Assembly: GCA_041488295.1 (NCBI GenBank)
Contig: JBGPOZ010000068.1
Coordinates: forward strand, 1-19,381
Reading direction: 5' to 3'
DNA length: 19,381 nt
Origin: URHD0088 sp041488295
GTDB lineage: Bacteria > Pseudomonadota > Alphaproteobacteria > ATCC43930 > CGMCC-115725
A program made the position numbers and the translations under genes. The notes under the pieces were generated by a model. It was given only the letters and a program-made list of their open reading frames with translations. It had not been told where the DNA came from and did no database searches. Below are positions 6,695 through 13,945 of this stretch, in pieces. Within the stretch, counting starts at the first letter, position 1. The number at the start of each line of letters is the position of its first letter.

Positions 6695-7138
6695 TCAGCC
6701 CTCCTCGCCGCCGGTATCGGCGACAAGACCGGCTGCGGTGATGCCGTGGCGAGCGCAAGCCTCGTCCTGTTCCGACGCGTCGCCGCTGATTCCGATTGCG
6801 CCCAGGATCGCACCGTCCGGCGAGCGGATCAGGACGCCGCCGGCCGCCGGCACCATCCGGCCGCCCGACAGCTCGATGAGCGCTGCGAAGAATTGCGGCG
6901 AGCGCGATGCGCGGCGCGCCAACTCGCGCCCGCCGAACCCCATGCCGAGGACGCCCCAGGCTTTCCCCATCGCGATCTCCGGTCGCAGGAGGCTGCACCC
7001 GTCCTCGCGTTTGGCCGCCTTCAAATGTCCCCCGGCATCGAGCACGATCGCGGTGAGCGGGGCGAGGCGCAACGCCCGGGCGTGCTCCAGCGCCTTGTCG
7101 AGGATGAGTGATGCAAGGTGCAAGGAAAGGTCGGACAT
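6695..7138 (-). CDS. GlcG/HbpS family protein (DUF336-type)
   Basis: The 147-residue protein is of the GlcG/HbpS family (PF03928), small oligomeric proteins linked in known cases to haem binding or glycolate operons, with no settled catalytic role. Family features are the LTAIVLDAGGHLKAAKREDG strand-turn, the GKAWGVLGMG segment and the closing glycine-rich part with GGVLIRSPDGAILGAIGISGDASEQDE. Start ATG 7138 (MSDLSL) gives the normal family length; the open frame upstream to 7216 is unlike the family. There is no signal peptide, so it is cytoplasmic. It converges on the amidase with a 27-nt gap and is divergent from the small membrane protein. Confidence 0.85.
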   Translation of the reverse strand: MSDLSLHLASLILDKALEHARALRLAPLTAIVLDAGGHLKAAKREDGCSLLRPEIAMGKAWGVLGMGFGGRELARRASRSPQFFAALIELSGGRMVPAAGGVLIRSPDGAILGAIGISGDASEQDEACARHGITAAGLVADTGGEEG

Positions 7139-7253
7139 GGCGAAGGGTCTCTTTCGCAGATGATAAGAATCGGGGCGGTTCGGGCGCAAGAATGACACAA
7201 CCTCGACGCAATCCACTCGTTATCACTCGTCATAACAATCGCGAGAGATCAGC

Positions 7254-7400
7254 ATGTCGATGCCTCGATTGCACAACCTCGAGCTGGTTCCAGCCGGCAC
7301 CAAGACCGAGCGCCCGATGCGACATTGGCTACTCGTCCAGATCACGGCAGCCACCTTGGGCTGGACGGTCATCGTTGTCGGCATCGTTTGGATCGTCTAG
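7254..7400 (+). CDS. 48-residue single-span membrane protein of unknown function
   Basis: A short frame with ATG 7254 and a GAGAG site six bases upstream encodes a polar N-terminus of about 22 residues, then one hydrophobic helix running to the last residue (LLVQITAATLGWTVIVVG, then IVWIV). Such C-tail helices are typical of small membrane proteins inserted with the N-terminus inside. The first 22 residues contain charged residues and a TKTERPMRHW segment at the membrane boundary. Upstream, at 7220-7237, lies an inverted repeat GTTAT-N8-ATAAC that could be an operator. No family recognised; it precedes the lipoprotein operon by 126 nt and may have its own transcript. Confidence 0.55.
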   Translation: MSMPRLHNLELVPAGTKTERPMRHWLLVQITAATLGWTVIVVGIVWIV

Positions 7401-7526
7401 CTGCGCCGTCTACCCGTTTTATAGGGTAACGTTTGTTCAGCCGATGATGATATATTGACGATCTGTTAACAGCTGGCGGCCAAGTTGCAAGGGTCGACCA
7501 AAGTCGAAGGCTGCGATATAGGCGCA

Positions 7527-8075
7527 ATGGCGGCACTCAGCGGGCCGGTAAAAAAGCGGAGATTTGCCAGATGGGCAATTCCGACGGCGGCATTTTTGTT
7601 GGCCGCCTGCGATATCTTTGGGCCGCAGGAGCCGCTGCCGCAGGAACCGGCGGCTGTCATCGACGATACGCCCGCTCTCCCTCCCGTTGCCGAGCCGCCG
7701 CCGCCGCGCCCCGCGCACAAGCCGACGCCGCCGGCTCCGGCAGTGCAGACTGCCCCCGTTGCGCCCGTCGAACCGACGGCATTGGTCGATCCCGCGCATG
7801 TGATTGGTCTCGACCAGACCGCGACGATCGATTGGCTGGGCGAGCCGAGCGGGCGAAGAGAGGCGCCGCCAGCGACGATCTGGCGTTACGCCAACGAGGA
7901 CTGCGAAATCGATCTCTATTTCTACCTCGATCTTCAGCACAGAGTGATGCGGGCTCTTCACTATGAAGTCAGAAGCCATGATATTGTCGACCAGCAATCC
8001 CAGCGCTGTTTTCAGCAATTCGTCAATGAGCACCGCCAGCGAGCCGGCGCCTCAGCCGCATATAGTCCTCGTTGA
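7527..8075 (+). CDS. proline-rich lipoprotein, first gene of a two-component operon
   Basis: The 182-residue protein has a basic n-region (KKRRFAR), a hydrophobic stretch and lipobox LLAAC at about 24-28, so it should be lipid-anchored at Cys28. A low-complexity Pro/Ala linker follows (about 32-90), then a globular C-terminal domain (about 90-175) with DWLGEPSGRREAPPATIWRY and a Cys in NEDCEIDLYFYL. The pattern 'lig.. lGeP..r.e.....W.Y....C.ldlfly' is reminiscent of BamE/SmpA-like folds, a tentative comparison. I use ATG 7527; a TTG at 7485 is the other option. Its 3' end overlaps the response regulator by about 50 nt, suggesting co-expression and perhaps a role in sensing envelope state. Confidence 0.8.
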   Translation: MAALSGPVKKRRFARWAIPTAAFLLAACDIFGPQEPLPQEPAAVIDDTPALPPVAEPPPPRPAHKPTPPAPAVQTAPVAPVEPTALVDPAHVIGLDQTATIDWLGEPSGRREAPPATIWRYANEDCEIDLYFYLDLQHRVMRALHYEVRSHDIVDQQSQRCFQQFVNEHRQRAGASAAYSPR

Positions 8076-8778
8076 CGACGACGACCTCTTCCGCGAGTCG
8101 TTGGGGCTCAACCTCATCGACGAGGGGTATGCCGTCACCAGCTTCTCGAACGGACCGGAGGCGCTGGATTTTTTCGCCTCGGGCGCGCATGTCGACGTTG
8201 TGCTGCTCGATTGGCGCATGCCCGCCATGAATGGCCTCGAAGTGCTGCGGAACATGCGGCGGACCGGCACGACCGCGCCCGTCATCTTTCTGACCGTCCT
8301 CAGCGACGACATCTACGAGGAAGCGGCGCTCGAGGGCGGCGCCGTCGATTTCATCGACAAGTCGCGGCGCCTGTCCATTCTCGTCAAGCGTTTGCGCCTC
8401 ATCACCGAGGGAACCCGTCCGCCGGTCGATCCCGACGGGCGGCGCAACATCGGCGACGTTCTGCACCTCGACCGCCTCGAGCTGCGCTTCGACATCAGCC
8501 GGGCGAGCTGGGCCGGTACCGCGCTCGACCTCACCCTCACGGAATTCAAGATCGTCGCCCTTCTCGCGCTGCGCACCGGCGAGGATGTCTCCTACCGCGA
8601 GATCTACGATCTCGTGCACGGCAAGAATTTTGTCGCGGGCTATGGCGCGGACGGTTTCCGCGCCAATGTGCGAACTTTCATCAAGCGCATTCGCAAGAAG
8701 TTCCGCGACGCTGACTCGGAGTTCGACCATATCCACAATTATGCAGGATTCGGCTACCGCTGGATCACCGCCGGCTAG
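8026..8778 (+). CDS. OmpR/ChvI-type response regulator
   Basis: This 250-residue DNA-binding regulator has a receiver (about 11-130) with acidic cluster LVDDDD (15-20), phospho-acceptor Asp62 in VVLLDWRMPAMNG, Thr90 in VIFLT and Lys112 in DFIDKSRR, where the usual Pro after Lys is missing. The C-terminal winged helix (about 150-250) contains LTEFKIVALLALRTG, the recognition region FRANVRTFIKRIRKKF and the terminal hairpin NYAGFGYRWI. Start ATG 8026 leaves ten residues before beta 1; in-frame ATGs at 7963 and 7978 are possible but lie deeper in the lipoprotein gene. Some overlap is unavoidable, since beta 1 begins before the lipoprotein stop. The adjacent kinase is the likely partner. Confidence 0.9.
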   Translation: MSTASEPAPQPHIVLVDDDDLFRESLGLNLIDEGYAVTSFSNGPEALDFFASGAHVDVVLLDWRMPAMNGLEVLRNMRRTGTTAPVIFLTVLSDDIYEEAALEGGAVDFIDKSRRLSILVKRLRLITEGTRPPVDPDGRRNIGDVLHLDRLELRFDISRASWAGTALDLTLTEFKIVALLALRTGEDVSYREIYDLVHGKNFVAGYGADGFRANVRTFIKRIRKKFRDADSEFDHIHNYAGFGYRWITAG

Positions 8779-10330
8779 CCGGGCGGAGCCGCAGCAGCGT
8801 CGTGGCGCCGGGGCCTATCGGTCTTTGGCGGTCAAGACGGTGCTTTTGGCCGTCATCTTCCTCGTCGTCCCGCTGATCCTCTACGGCCAGTTCAAGGCGG
8901 CGGACGAAGAGAAGCAGGATTTGCTGCTGCGCAGCGTGCGCGAGCAGGGCCGCCTCCTCGGCCAAGCGCTGCTTCCGATGCTGACGGCGGGCGGCGATCA
9001 TCCGGCCCTGCCGCAGCTCGGCACCGAGCTCGCGCGCTTTGCCGACGAGGTTACCAACGTCAAGCTCCTCTTCGCGCCGCCCGGCGGCGGGTTCTTCTAC
9101 ATCGCCTCGCAGCCGGTCGTGCCGCCGGCACAACTCGACATCGAGCGCGACAAGCTGCAGCAGCAGGGCGTGCTGGATCGCCTCTCGCGTACCTGCCAAG
9201 GGCAGCTTCCGGACGCCTTCCGCTATAGCACGCCGAGCGGCGATGACGAGGTCGTCACCTCGGTGACGCCGTTGTCGACGCCGGCGGGTTGCTGGGTGCT
9301 CGTCACCTCGTTTCCGGCCGGGATGATGCCGGGCGCGCGGCTCGGTGTGCCGTATTGGGCGACACCCGAGGTCAAACTGGCGGCGGTGATCTATCTCGCG
9401 ATGGTTCTCCTCACCCTCACAACCTTTTTGCGGGTGCGCCGGGGACTGCGCCACTTCACCGAACGCGCCAGGGCCATTCGAGACGAAGGGCCGGGCGCGG
9501 GACCGTTCGGCGCGCACAACGAGATCCCGGAGCTCGACGCGGTGGCGCATGAGTTCGACCGCATGGTCGAGGTCCTGCACAGCTCGGCCGACGACATCAG
9601 ACGCGCCGCCGAGGACAATGCGCATGCGTTCAAGACGCCGATCGCCGTCATCCGGCAGTCGCTCGAGCCGCTGAAGCGCGGCGTCGCGATCGGCAATCAG
9701 CGCGGCTTGCGGGCGCTCGGCCTCATCGAGAGCTCGCTCGACAAGCTCGACGGTCTGGTGGCGTCGGCGCGCCGGCTCGGCGAGGCGACGGCCGACCTCA
9801 TCGACACGCGCCGCACCGATGTCGATCTCTCCAGCTTGCTCCATCGCTTGCTGCACGCCCATGTGGACACCTTCGCGCGGCGCCGCCTCGTGCTCAAAGG
9901 CCACATAGCGCCCCACGTGCTCGCCTTCGCCAACGAGGAGATGGTCGAGACGGTCGTCGAGAACGTGGTCGACAACGCGCTGTCGTTTTCGCCGGATGGC
10001 GTCGAAATCGGTGTGCGCCTCGAAGCCCAGGGCGCCTTCGCAACCTTGCTCATCGGCGATTCGGGACCGGGCGTCCCGGAGGAAGATCTCGGCCGCATCT
10101 TCGATCGCTATTTCTCGCAGCGCCCCGGCCTCGCCGTAAGCGATGATTCGCCGGAGACGAATTTCGGCATCGGCCTGTGGATCGCGCGGCGCAACGTCGA
10201 AGCGCTCGGCGGTACGATCCGCGCCGAAAACCGCCGACCGAACGGGCTTCTCATCCGCATCGAGCTGCCGCTCACCGAACCGAAGCGCGTTGCCATCGCA
10301 GCTCCCAAGGCGGTACCTCGCTCGGCCTGA
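8741..10330 (+). CDS. membrane sensor histidine kinase
   Basis: The 529-residue kinase is predicted to phosphorylate the upstream regulator. A first membrane helix (about 31-50) and a second (about 213-230) bracket a periplasmic sensor domain of about 160 residues containing Cys152 and Cys184, which could pair. A HAMP-like segment (231-283) leads to the dimerisation helix with phospho-acceptor His295 in EDNAHAFKTPIAVIRQ. The ATPase domain shows N box ENVVDNALSFSPDG (407-420), G1 DSGPGVP (440-446) and G2 FGIGLWIARR (475-484). I chose ATG 8741, overlapping the regulator by 38 nt; the only later options are non-ATG codons close to the first helix. The C-terminus ends in a basic, Ala-rich tail. 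Confidence 0.9.
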   Translation: MQDSATAGSPPASRAEPQQRRGAGAYRSLAVKTVLLAVIFLVVPLILYGQFKAADEEKQDLLLRSVREQGRLLGQALLPMLTAGGDHPALPQLGTELARFADEVTNVKLLFAPPGGGFFYIASQPVVPPAQLDIERDKLQQQGVLDRLSRTCQGQLPDAFRYSTPSGDDEVVTSVTPLSTPAGCWVLVTSFPAGMMPGARLGVPYWATPEVKLAAVIYLAMVLLTLTTFLRVRRGLRHFTERARAIRDEGPGAGPFGAHNEIPELDAVAHEFDRMVEVLHSSADDIRRAAEDNAHAFKTPIAVIRQSLEPLKRGVAIGNQRGLRALGLIESSLDKLDGLVASARRLGEATADLIDTRRTDVDLSSLLHRLLHAHVDTFARRRLVLKGHIAPHVLAFANEEMVETVVENVVDNALSFSPDGVEIGVRLEAQGAFATLLIGDSGPGVPEEDLGRIFDRYFSQRPGLAVSDDSPETNFGIGLWIARRNVEALGGTIRAENRRPNGLLIRIELPLTEPKRVAIAAPKAVPRSA

Positions 10331-10400
10331 CGCGACCCGGTAAATCGGATCGAGCCCGAAAATGGCGAGACGATGCCGCGTGCTACGGCATAATCAGGGC

Positions 10401-10690
10401 ATGGATCTCGACCGCGACGCCTGTTAGCGCGCCCTTCTCACCCGCGATGCGCGCTTCGATGGCCATTTCTTCACCTGCGTGCTGACGACGCGAATCTCGG
10501 CGCGCCGAAAGCGAGCCGGGCCGTCGGTCTCGCCAATGGCGCCAATCCGGTCGCGATCATCGTGCCCTGTCACCGCATCATCGGCTCCGATGGTGGTCTT
10601 ACGGGCTATGGCGGCGGGCTGCCGCGCAAACGCTGGCTCCTCGATCATGAATGCGCCGCGTTCCGCGCCAGACCGTCCGGAGCGCCTTAA
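10401..10690 (+). pseudogene. ada: remnant of an Ada-type methyltransferase (O6-alkylguanine-DNA alkyltransferase)
   Basis: Two pieces of one repair gene lie joined. From ATG 10401 the frame reads MDLDRDAC, a TAG stop (10425-10427), then RALLTRDARFDGHFFTCVLTT. This is the start of the Ada methylphosphotriester domain, where a Tyr codon is expected at the stop. Near 10491-10496 the reading shifts by two bases into LGAPKASRAVGLANG, then AIIVPCHRIIGSDG and LTGYGGGLPRKRWLLDHE to TAA 10688-10690. That is the C-terminal alkyltransferase domain with its active-site PCHR cysteine. The middle of the protein, a few hundred residues including the rest of the N-terminal domain and the AraC-type helix-turn-helix, is missing. 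One stop, one deletion and one frameshift make a functional product very unlikely. Confidence 0.85.
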
Positions 10691-10751
10691 TGACGGGTTC
10701 GGGGGTGACACAAATTTGATCCATCACATCCCCCGCTCGGGCCTCTAAGGT

Positions 10752-10783
10752 GCTGACATCGCTTAACCGGAGCGAGCGTCAGC
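10752..10783 (+). promoter_or_regulatory. leader hairpin just before the next gene's start
   Basis: GCTGAC (10752-10757) pairs with GTCAGC (10778-10783), and TCGCT (10759-10763) with AGCGA (10771-10775), giving 11 bp with a small internal loop and a TAACCGG loop. The only ribosome-binding-like GGAG lies at the loop/stem edge, and the ATG follows two bases after the stem. It could restrain translation, or be a chance repeat. Confidence 0.4.
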
Positions 10784-10785
10784 CG

Positions 10786-11178
10786 ATGGATATGTCAAAG
10801 CTCATTTCTACCCTCCAGGCGGCCGCCGAGGGCAGCGAATACCTCGACTATGCGGTTCAGCGGCAGTTTTCGCTGATGAAGCCGGTGCCGGCCTACACCC
10901 GCTCGCTCGATGCGGCGATGCTGCTCATTCCCGAGGGCTGGTCGATCCATCGCATGGGCCAACGGCATGATTGCCGTGGCAAATTCACCGGCTGGTTTGC
11001 CGAGCTTTACCGGGCGGCAGACGCCGTCATCGAGCTTCCGGCGAATTCCCAGGGAGCCACCGCGCCGCTGGCGATCTGCATCGCCGCGATGCGCGTCCGG
11101 CAGGACATCAAATTGCCGGAAGATCCGAAAGCGGGCAGCACGTCGCTTGATGCTCACCCAAGCCGGCATATGGCTTAA
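10786..11178 (+). CDS. conserved-looking hypothetical protein with LIPEGW motif
   Basis: The 130-residue soluble protein has no signal peptide. It contains AYTRSLDAAMLLIPEGWSIH followed by an aromatic stretch (FTGWFAELY) and a closing Ala-rich helix (APLAICIAAMRVRQ). That order (YT.SLDAA..L.PEGW, then A.ALCIAALRAR) is a pattern I associate with small uncharacterised alphaproteobacterial and phage-encoded proteins. The link is from memory of the pattern, not a search. I start it at ATG 10786; ATG 10792 is equally possible, and GTG 10750 would place the leader hairpin inside the coding region. It stands between the ada remnant and the candidate small RNA. Function unknown. Confidence 0.65.
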   Translation: MDMSKLISTLQAAAEGSEYLDYAVQRQFSLMKPVPAYTRSLDAAMLLIPEGWSIHRMGQRHDCRGKFTGWFAELYRAADAVIELPANSQGATAPLAICIAAMRVRQDIKLPEDPKAGSTSLDAHPSRHMA

Positions 11179-11203
11179 ATTTTCTCGAATTTTGAAAAAA
11201 AGC

Positions 11204-11233
11204 CTTGGATGTCGGCTACCGAGCAGCCATATT
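11204..11233 (+). promoter_or_regulatory. sigma-70-type promoter of the candidate small RNA
   Basis: TTGGAT (11205-11210), a 17-nt spacer, and CATATT (11228-11233) resemble the alphaproteobacterial vegetative promoter. The predicted start, about seven bases on, falls at G11241, exactly the first base of the 5' hairpin. That agreement is the main support. Confidence 0.55.
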
Positions 11234-11240
11234 GTGCGTC

Positions 11241-11334
11241 GCAACATGAGCCCACACCGCCTTGCGGTGCATGTTGTTTGTCTTGGGCGTTTCCTCCCTA
11301 AACTTGGGCCGTGTTCGCACGGCCCATTTTTTTT
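11241..11334 (+). ncRNA. candidate trans-acting small RNA, about 94 nt
   Basis: An intergenic transcript unit with all the parts of an Hfq-type small RNA. It follows a promoter. Its 5' hairpin has GCAACATG (11241-11248) paired to CATGTTGT (11270-11277), with CACCGC/GCGGTG (11255-11260/11264-11269) stacked inside around a CTT loop and a six-base bulge. An unstructured linker carries TTTCCTCCCTAAACT (about 11290-11304), and the unit ends in a UUCG-capped terminator with eight T. The CCTCCC linker is complementary to ribosome-binding sites, as in several rhizobial small RNA families. I cannot assign it to a named family. No coding frame fits. Confidence 0.6.
11305..11334 (+). terminator. rho-independent terminator with UUCG tetraloop
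   Basis: TGGGCCGTG (11305-11313), loop TTCG and CACGGCCCA (11318-11326) form a perfect 9-bp stem, followed by eight T (11327-11334). On the other strand the stem is not followed by a T run, so it acts on rightward transcription. Confidence 0.92.
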
Positions 11335-11358
11335 GCCTGCGCTGCGCATCTCGGCCGA

Positions 11359-12168
11359 TCAATCGTAGCTGACGAGCCCGCTCGCCACCGCGCGATCATA
11401 ACCCTTGCTCGCCAGCATGAGCTGTCGCGTATAGGGATGGCGCGCGGCACCGGCGCGCAACTCCTCGACGCTCAGCTCCTCGACGATCCGCCCCGCATTC
11501 ATCACCGCGAGGCGGTCGCACATGTGTCCGACGACCGCGAGATTGTGGCTGACGAGAAGGCAGCTCAGGCGGCGCTGCCGACGCAGATGGCGCAGCAGAT
11601 TCAGGATCTCGGCCTGGACGGACACGTCGAGCGAGGAGGTCGGCTCGTCGAGCAGCAGAATCCGCGGCTCGAGAACGAGCGCTCGGGCGATGGCGACGCG
11701 CTGACGTTGCCCGCCCGAGAGCTGATGGGGATAGCGAAAGCGGAATGTCGGCGGCAATCCGACATCGATGAGCGCCCGCTCGATCCGCCGGTGGCGGTCG
11801 TCCATGCCCTGGACGACCATGCCCTCGACGAGAATCTGGTCGACGGTCTGGCGCGGATGGAGCGAGCCGTACGGGTCCTGGAAGACCATCTGCACTGATT
11901 TATAGAAATCCTTTGGCCGACGCGCCCCAACAAATTGCCCGTGGACCTTGATCGCGCCGGACCACTCGCGGTGCAGACCCGAGAGAACGCGCAGGATGGT
12001 CGATTTCCCCGACCCCGATTCGCCGACGATCCCGAAGGTCTCTCCCTCCGCCACGGTGAGCGAGACGTTCTTCACCGCGTGAACGCTGGTCTCGCCGGTG
12101 CCGAACGAGACCGAAAGACCGCGCGCCTCGATCGCCGGCGCCGAGATCAAATCGCCACCGTCGTTCAT
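11359..12168 (-). CDS. peptide/nickel-type ABC transporter ATP-binding protein (DppF-like)
   Basis: The 269-residue cytoplasmic ATPase is the second of two that energise the importer encoded upstream. Motifs: Walker A GESGSGKST (49-57), Q-loop Gln97 in VFQDPYGSLHPR, signature LSGGQRQR (150-157), Walker B ILLLDEP (170-176) with Glu175, and switch His208 in LVSHNL. The C-terminal HPYTRQLMLAS is the family's oligopeptide-transporter signature. Start ATG 12168 overlaps the previous stop as ATGA; the long open frame upstream is shadow of that gene. It is slightly short for DppF (usually about 320) because the C-terminal Cys-rich extension is absent. Last gene of the operon. Confidence 0.92.
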   Translation of the reverse strand: MNDGGDLISAPAIEARGLSVSFGTGETSVHAVKNVSLTVAEGETFGIVGESGSGKSTILRVLSGLHREWSGAIKVHGQFVGARRPKDFYKSVQMVFQDPYGSLHPRQTVDQILVEGMVVQGMDDRHRRIERALIDVGLPPTFRFRYPHQLSGGQRQRVAIARALVLEPRILLLDEPTSSLDVSVQAEILNLLRHLRRQRRLSCLLVSHNLAVVGHMCDRLAVMNAGRIVEELSVEELRAGAARHPYTRQLMLASKGYDRAVASGLVSYD

Positions 12169-13031
12169 CGCGATTTGCGCCCAAGCGGCGTCAGCCACGC
12201 CGGATCGCGCTCGAGCACCGTCAAATTCTCGACCGGCCGATCGAGGCTCGGCAAGGCGGCGAGCAAGCCGCGCGTATAGGGGTGCTGCGCCTTGTGCAAA
12301 TCGGACGCAGCGCAAGTCTCGACGATCTGTCCGCCATACATGACCGCGACGCGATCGCAGAATGACGCGACGAGGTTGAGGTCGTGGCTGATGAAGATGA
12401 GACCCATGCCGCGCTGCCGCACGAGGTCGTCGATGATCGCCAGGACCTGCATCTGCACGGTCACGTCGAGTGCCGAGCACGGCTCGTCGGCAATCAGCAG
12501 ATCGGGGCCGGTGATCAGCATCATCGCGATCATGACGCGCTGCCCCATCCCGCCCGAAAGCGCGTGCGGATAGGCGGCGGCAACACGTTCGGGATCGCGG
12601 ATGCGCACCGCTTCAAGCATCTCGAGCGCGCGGCGGTCCGCCTCCCTCCGGCTCGCCTCGGCATGCGCCCGATAGGCTTCGGCGATCTGCTCGCCGACGC
12701 TCATCACGGGATTGAGCGAGAATTTAGGGTCCTGCATGATCATGCTGATGCGGCGGCCGCGAATGCCTCGCATCACCGCCTCGGACGCGGTGGTGAGGTC
12801 GATCCCGTCAAAGCGCATGCGGCGAGCGGCGATTTCGGCGTAGTCAGGCAAAAGACGGAGGATGGCTCGCCCGGTGCAGGTCTTGCCCGAGCCCGATTCG
12901 CCGACGATTCCCAGCTTCTCGCGACCCACAGAGAAATCGATGCCGCGCACGGCCTCGACGGTGCCGTTGATGCCGTGGAAGCGGATGCGAAGCTCCGCCA
13001 CGTCGAGCAGCGGCGGAGTCCCCTCGGTCAT
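12165..13031 (-). CDS. peptide/nickel-type ABC transporter ATP-binding protein (DppD-like)
   Basis: The 288-residue ATPase of the importer carries Walker A GESGSGKT (44-51), Gln100 in IMQDPKFSLNPVM, signature LSGGMGQR (158-165), Walker B DLLIADEP (177-184) with Glu183, and switch His216 in FISHDLNLV. The C-terminal HPYTRGLLAALPSLD is typical of DppD/OppD. Start ATG 13031 overlaps the permease stop as ATGA; the same frame stays open far upstream, but that part is shadow of the permease. The ADEPCSALDV wording has Cys where most relatives have Thr, a mild change outside the catalytic residues. Confidence 0.93.
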   Translation of the reverse strand: MTEGTPPLLDVAELRIRFHGINGTVEAVRGIDFSVGREKLGIVGESGSGKTCTGRAILRLLPDYAEIAARRMRFDGIDLTTASEAVMRGIRGRRISMIMQDPKFSLNPVMSVGEQIAEAYRAHAEASRREADRRALEMLEAVRIRDPERVAAAYPHALSGGMGQRVMIAMMLITGPDLLIADEPCSALDVTVQMQVLAIIDDLVRQRGMGLIFISHDLNLVASFCDRVAVMYGGQIVETCAASDLHKAQHPYTRGLLAALPSLDRPVENLTVLERDPAWLTPLGRKSR

Positions 13032-13945
13032 CGCTGCTTCGGGTCGAGCACGTCGCGCAGCCCGTCGCCGAGCAGGTTGAAGCCGAGCCCGGCAAGGCAG
13101 ATGGCGAGTCCCGGGAAGAACGCCACCCACCACTGATCGAAGATGAAGCGGCGGCCCGACGAGATCATCGCGCCCCATTCCGGCGAGGGCGGCTGCGCGC
13201 CGAGGCCGAGAAAGCCGAGGCCGGCGGCGGTCAGGATGATCCCCGACATGTCGAGGGTGAGACGCACGATCACCGAGGAAAGGCAGAGCGGCGCGATCTG
13301 ATGGAGGATGATGCGGAGCGGCCCCGCCCCTTGTAGCCGCGCCGCGCTGACGAAATCGGTGTTGCGCAAGGCGATCGTCTCGGCGCGCGCGACGCGGGCG
13401 TAGGGCGGCCAGGCGGTGAGCGCGATCGCGATCACCGCATTTTTGATGCCGGGACCGATCGCGGCGACGAAGGCAAGCGCCAGGATGAGGCGTGGAAATG
13501 CCAGAAAGATGTCGGTGATCCGCATCATCACCGTGTCGACCCAGCCGCCGACATAGCCGGCGGCACAACCGACGATAAGACCGACCGGCCCGACCATCAG
13601 GATGACGAGCGAGACGATCCCAAGCGTGATCCGCGAGCCGTAGAGAACGCGCGAATAGATATCGCGGCCAAGCTCGTCGGTGCCGAACCAGCCCGCGGCG
13701 CCGGGCGGGCGAAGCCGCGCCGCCAATTGTTGCGCCTCCGGCGCCTGCTTCGCGAGCAACGGCGCGAAGAGGGCGAGGAAGAGGAGGAGAAGAACGAGAC
13801 CGAGCCCGACCATCGCCAGGCGATTGCGGCGAAAGGACAGCGCCGCCCGATAGGCTTGCCCAAGTGCCGCTTGCGGGCGCGACCACGGCGTCTCGGTGAG
13901 AAGCCATGCGCGCCACTCCACCGATTTCGTCAATCCTTCGCTCAT
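13028..13945 (-). CDS. peptide/nickel-type ABC transporter permease (DppC-like)
   Basis: This 305-residue inner-membrane permease has an N-terminal cytoplasmic stretch, a first helix (about 44-66), then the typical WFGTDELGRDIYSRVLYGSR segment that marks DppC/OppC proteins. About five further helices follow, with the coupling loop SAARLQGAGPLRIILHQIAP (about 200-219) that docks on the ATPase. The protein ends in GDGLRDVLDP, the family C-terminus. Start ATG 13945 overlaps the DppB-like stop by ATGA. Together with the DppB-like protein it forms the channel. Confidence 0.94.
   Translation of the reverse strand: MSEGLTKSVEWRAWLLTETPWSRPQAALGQAYRAALSFRRNRLAMVGLGLVLLLLFLALFAPLLAKQAPEAQQLAARLRPPGAAGWFGTDELGRDIYSRVLYGSRITLGIVSLVILMVGPVGLIVGCAAGYVGGWVDTVMMRITDIFLAFPRLILALAFVAAIGPGIKNAVIAIALTAWPPYARVARAETIALRNTDFVSAARLQGAGPLRIILHQIAPLCLSSVIVRLTLDMSGIILTAAGLGFLGLGAQPPSPEWGAMISSGRRFIFDQWWVAFFPGLAICLAGLGFNLLGDGLRDVLDPKQR

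Noticed and set aside
8765..9916. 383-codon minus-strand open frame
   Set aside because: Antisense to the sensor kinase, whose membrane helices and catalytic boxes are clear; the translation is Arg/Glu-rich low complexity.
10479..10748. 89-codon plus-strand frame across the ada remnant
   Set aside because: It only shares the Ada N-terminal frame for a few residues and then runs out of frame with the PCHR domain; better explained as a pseudogene.
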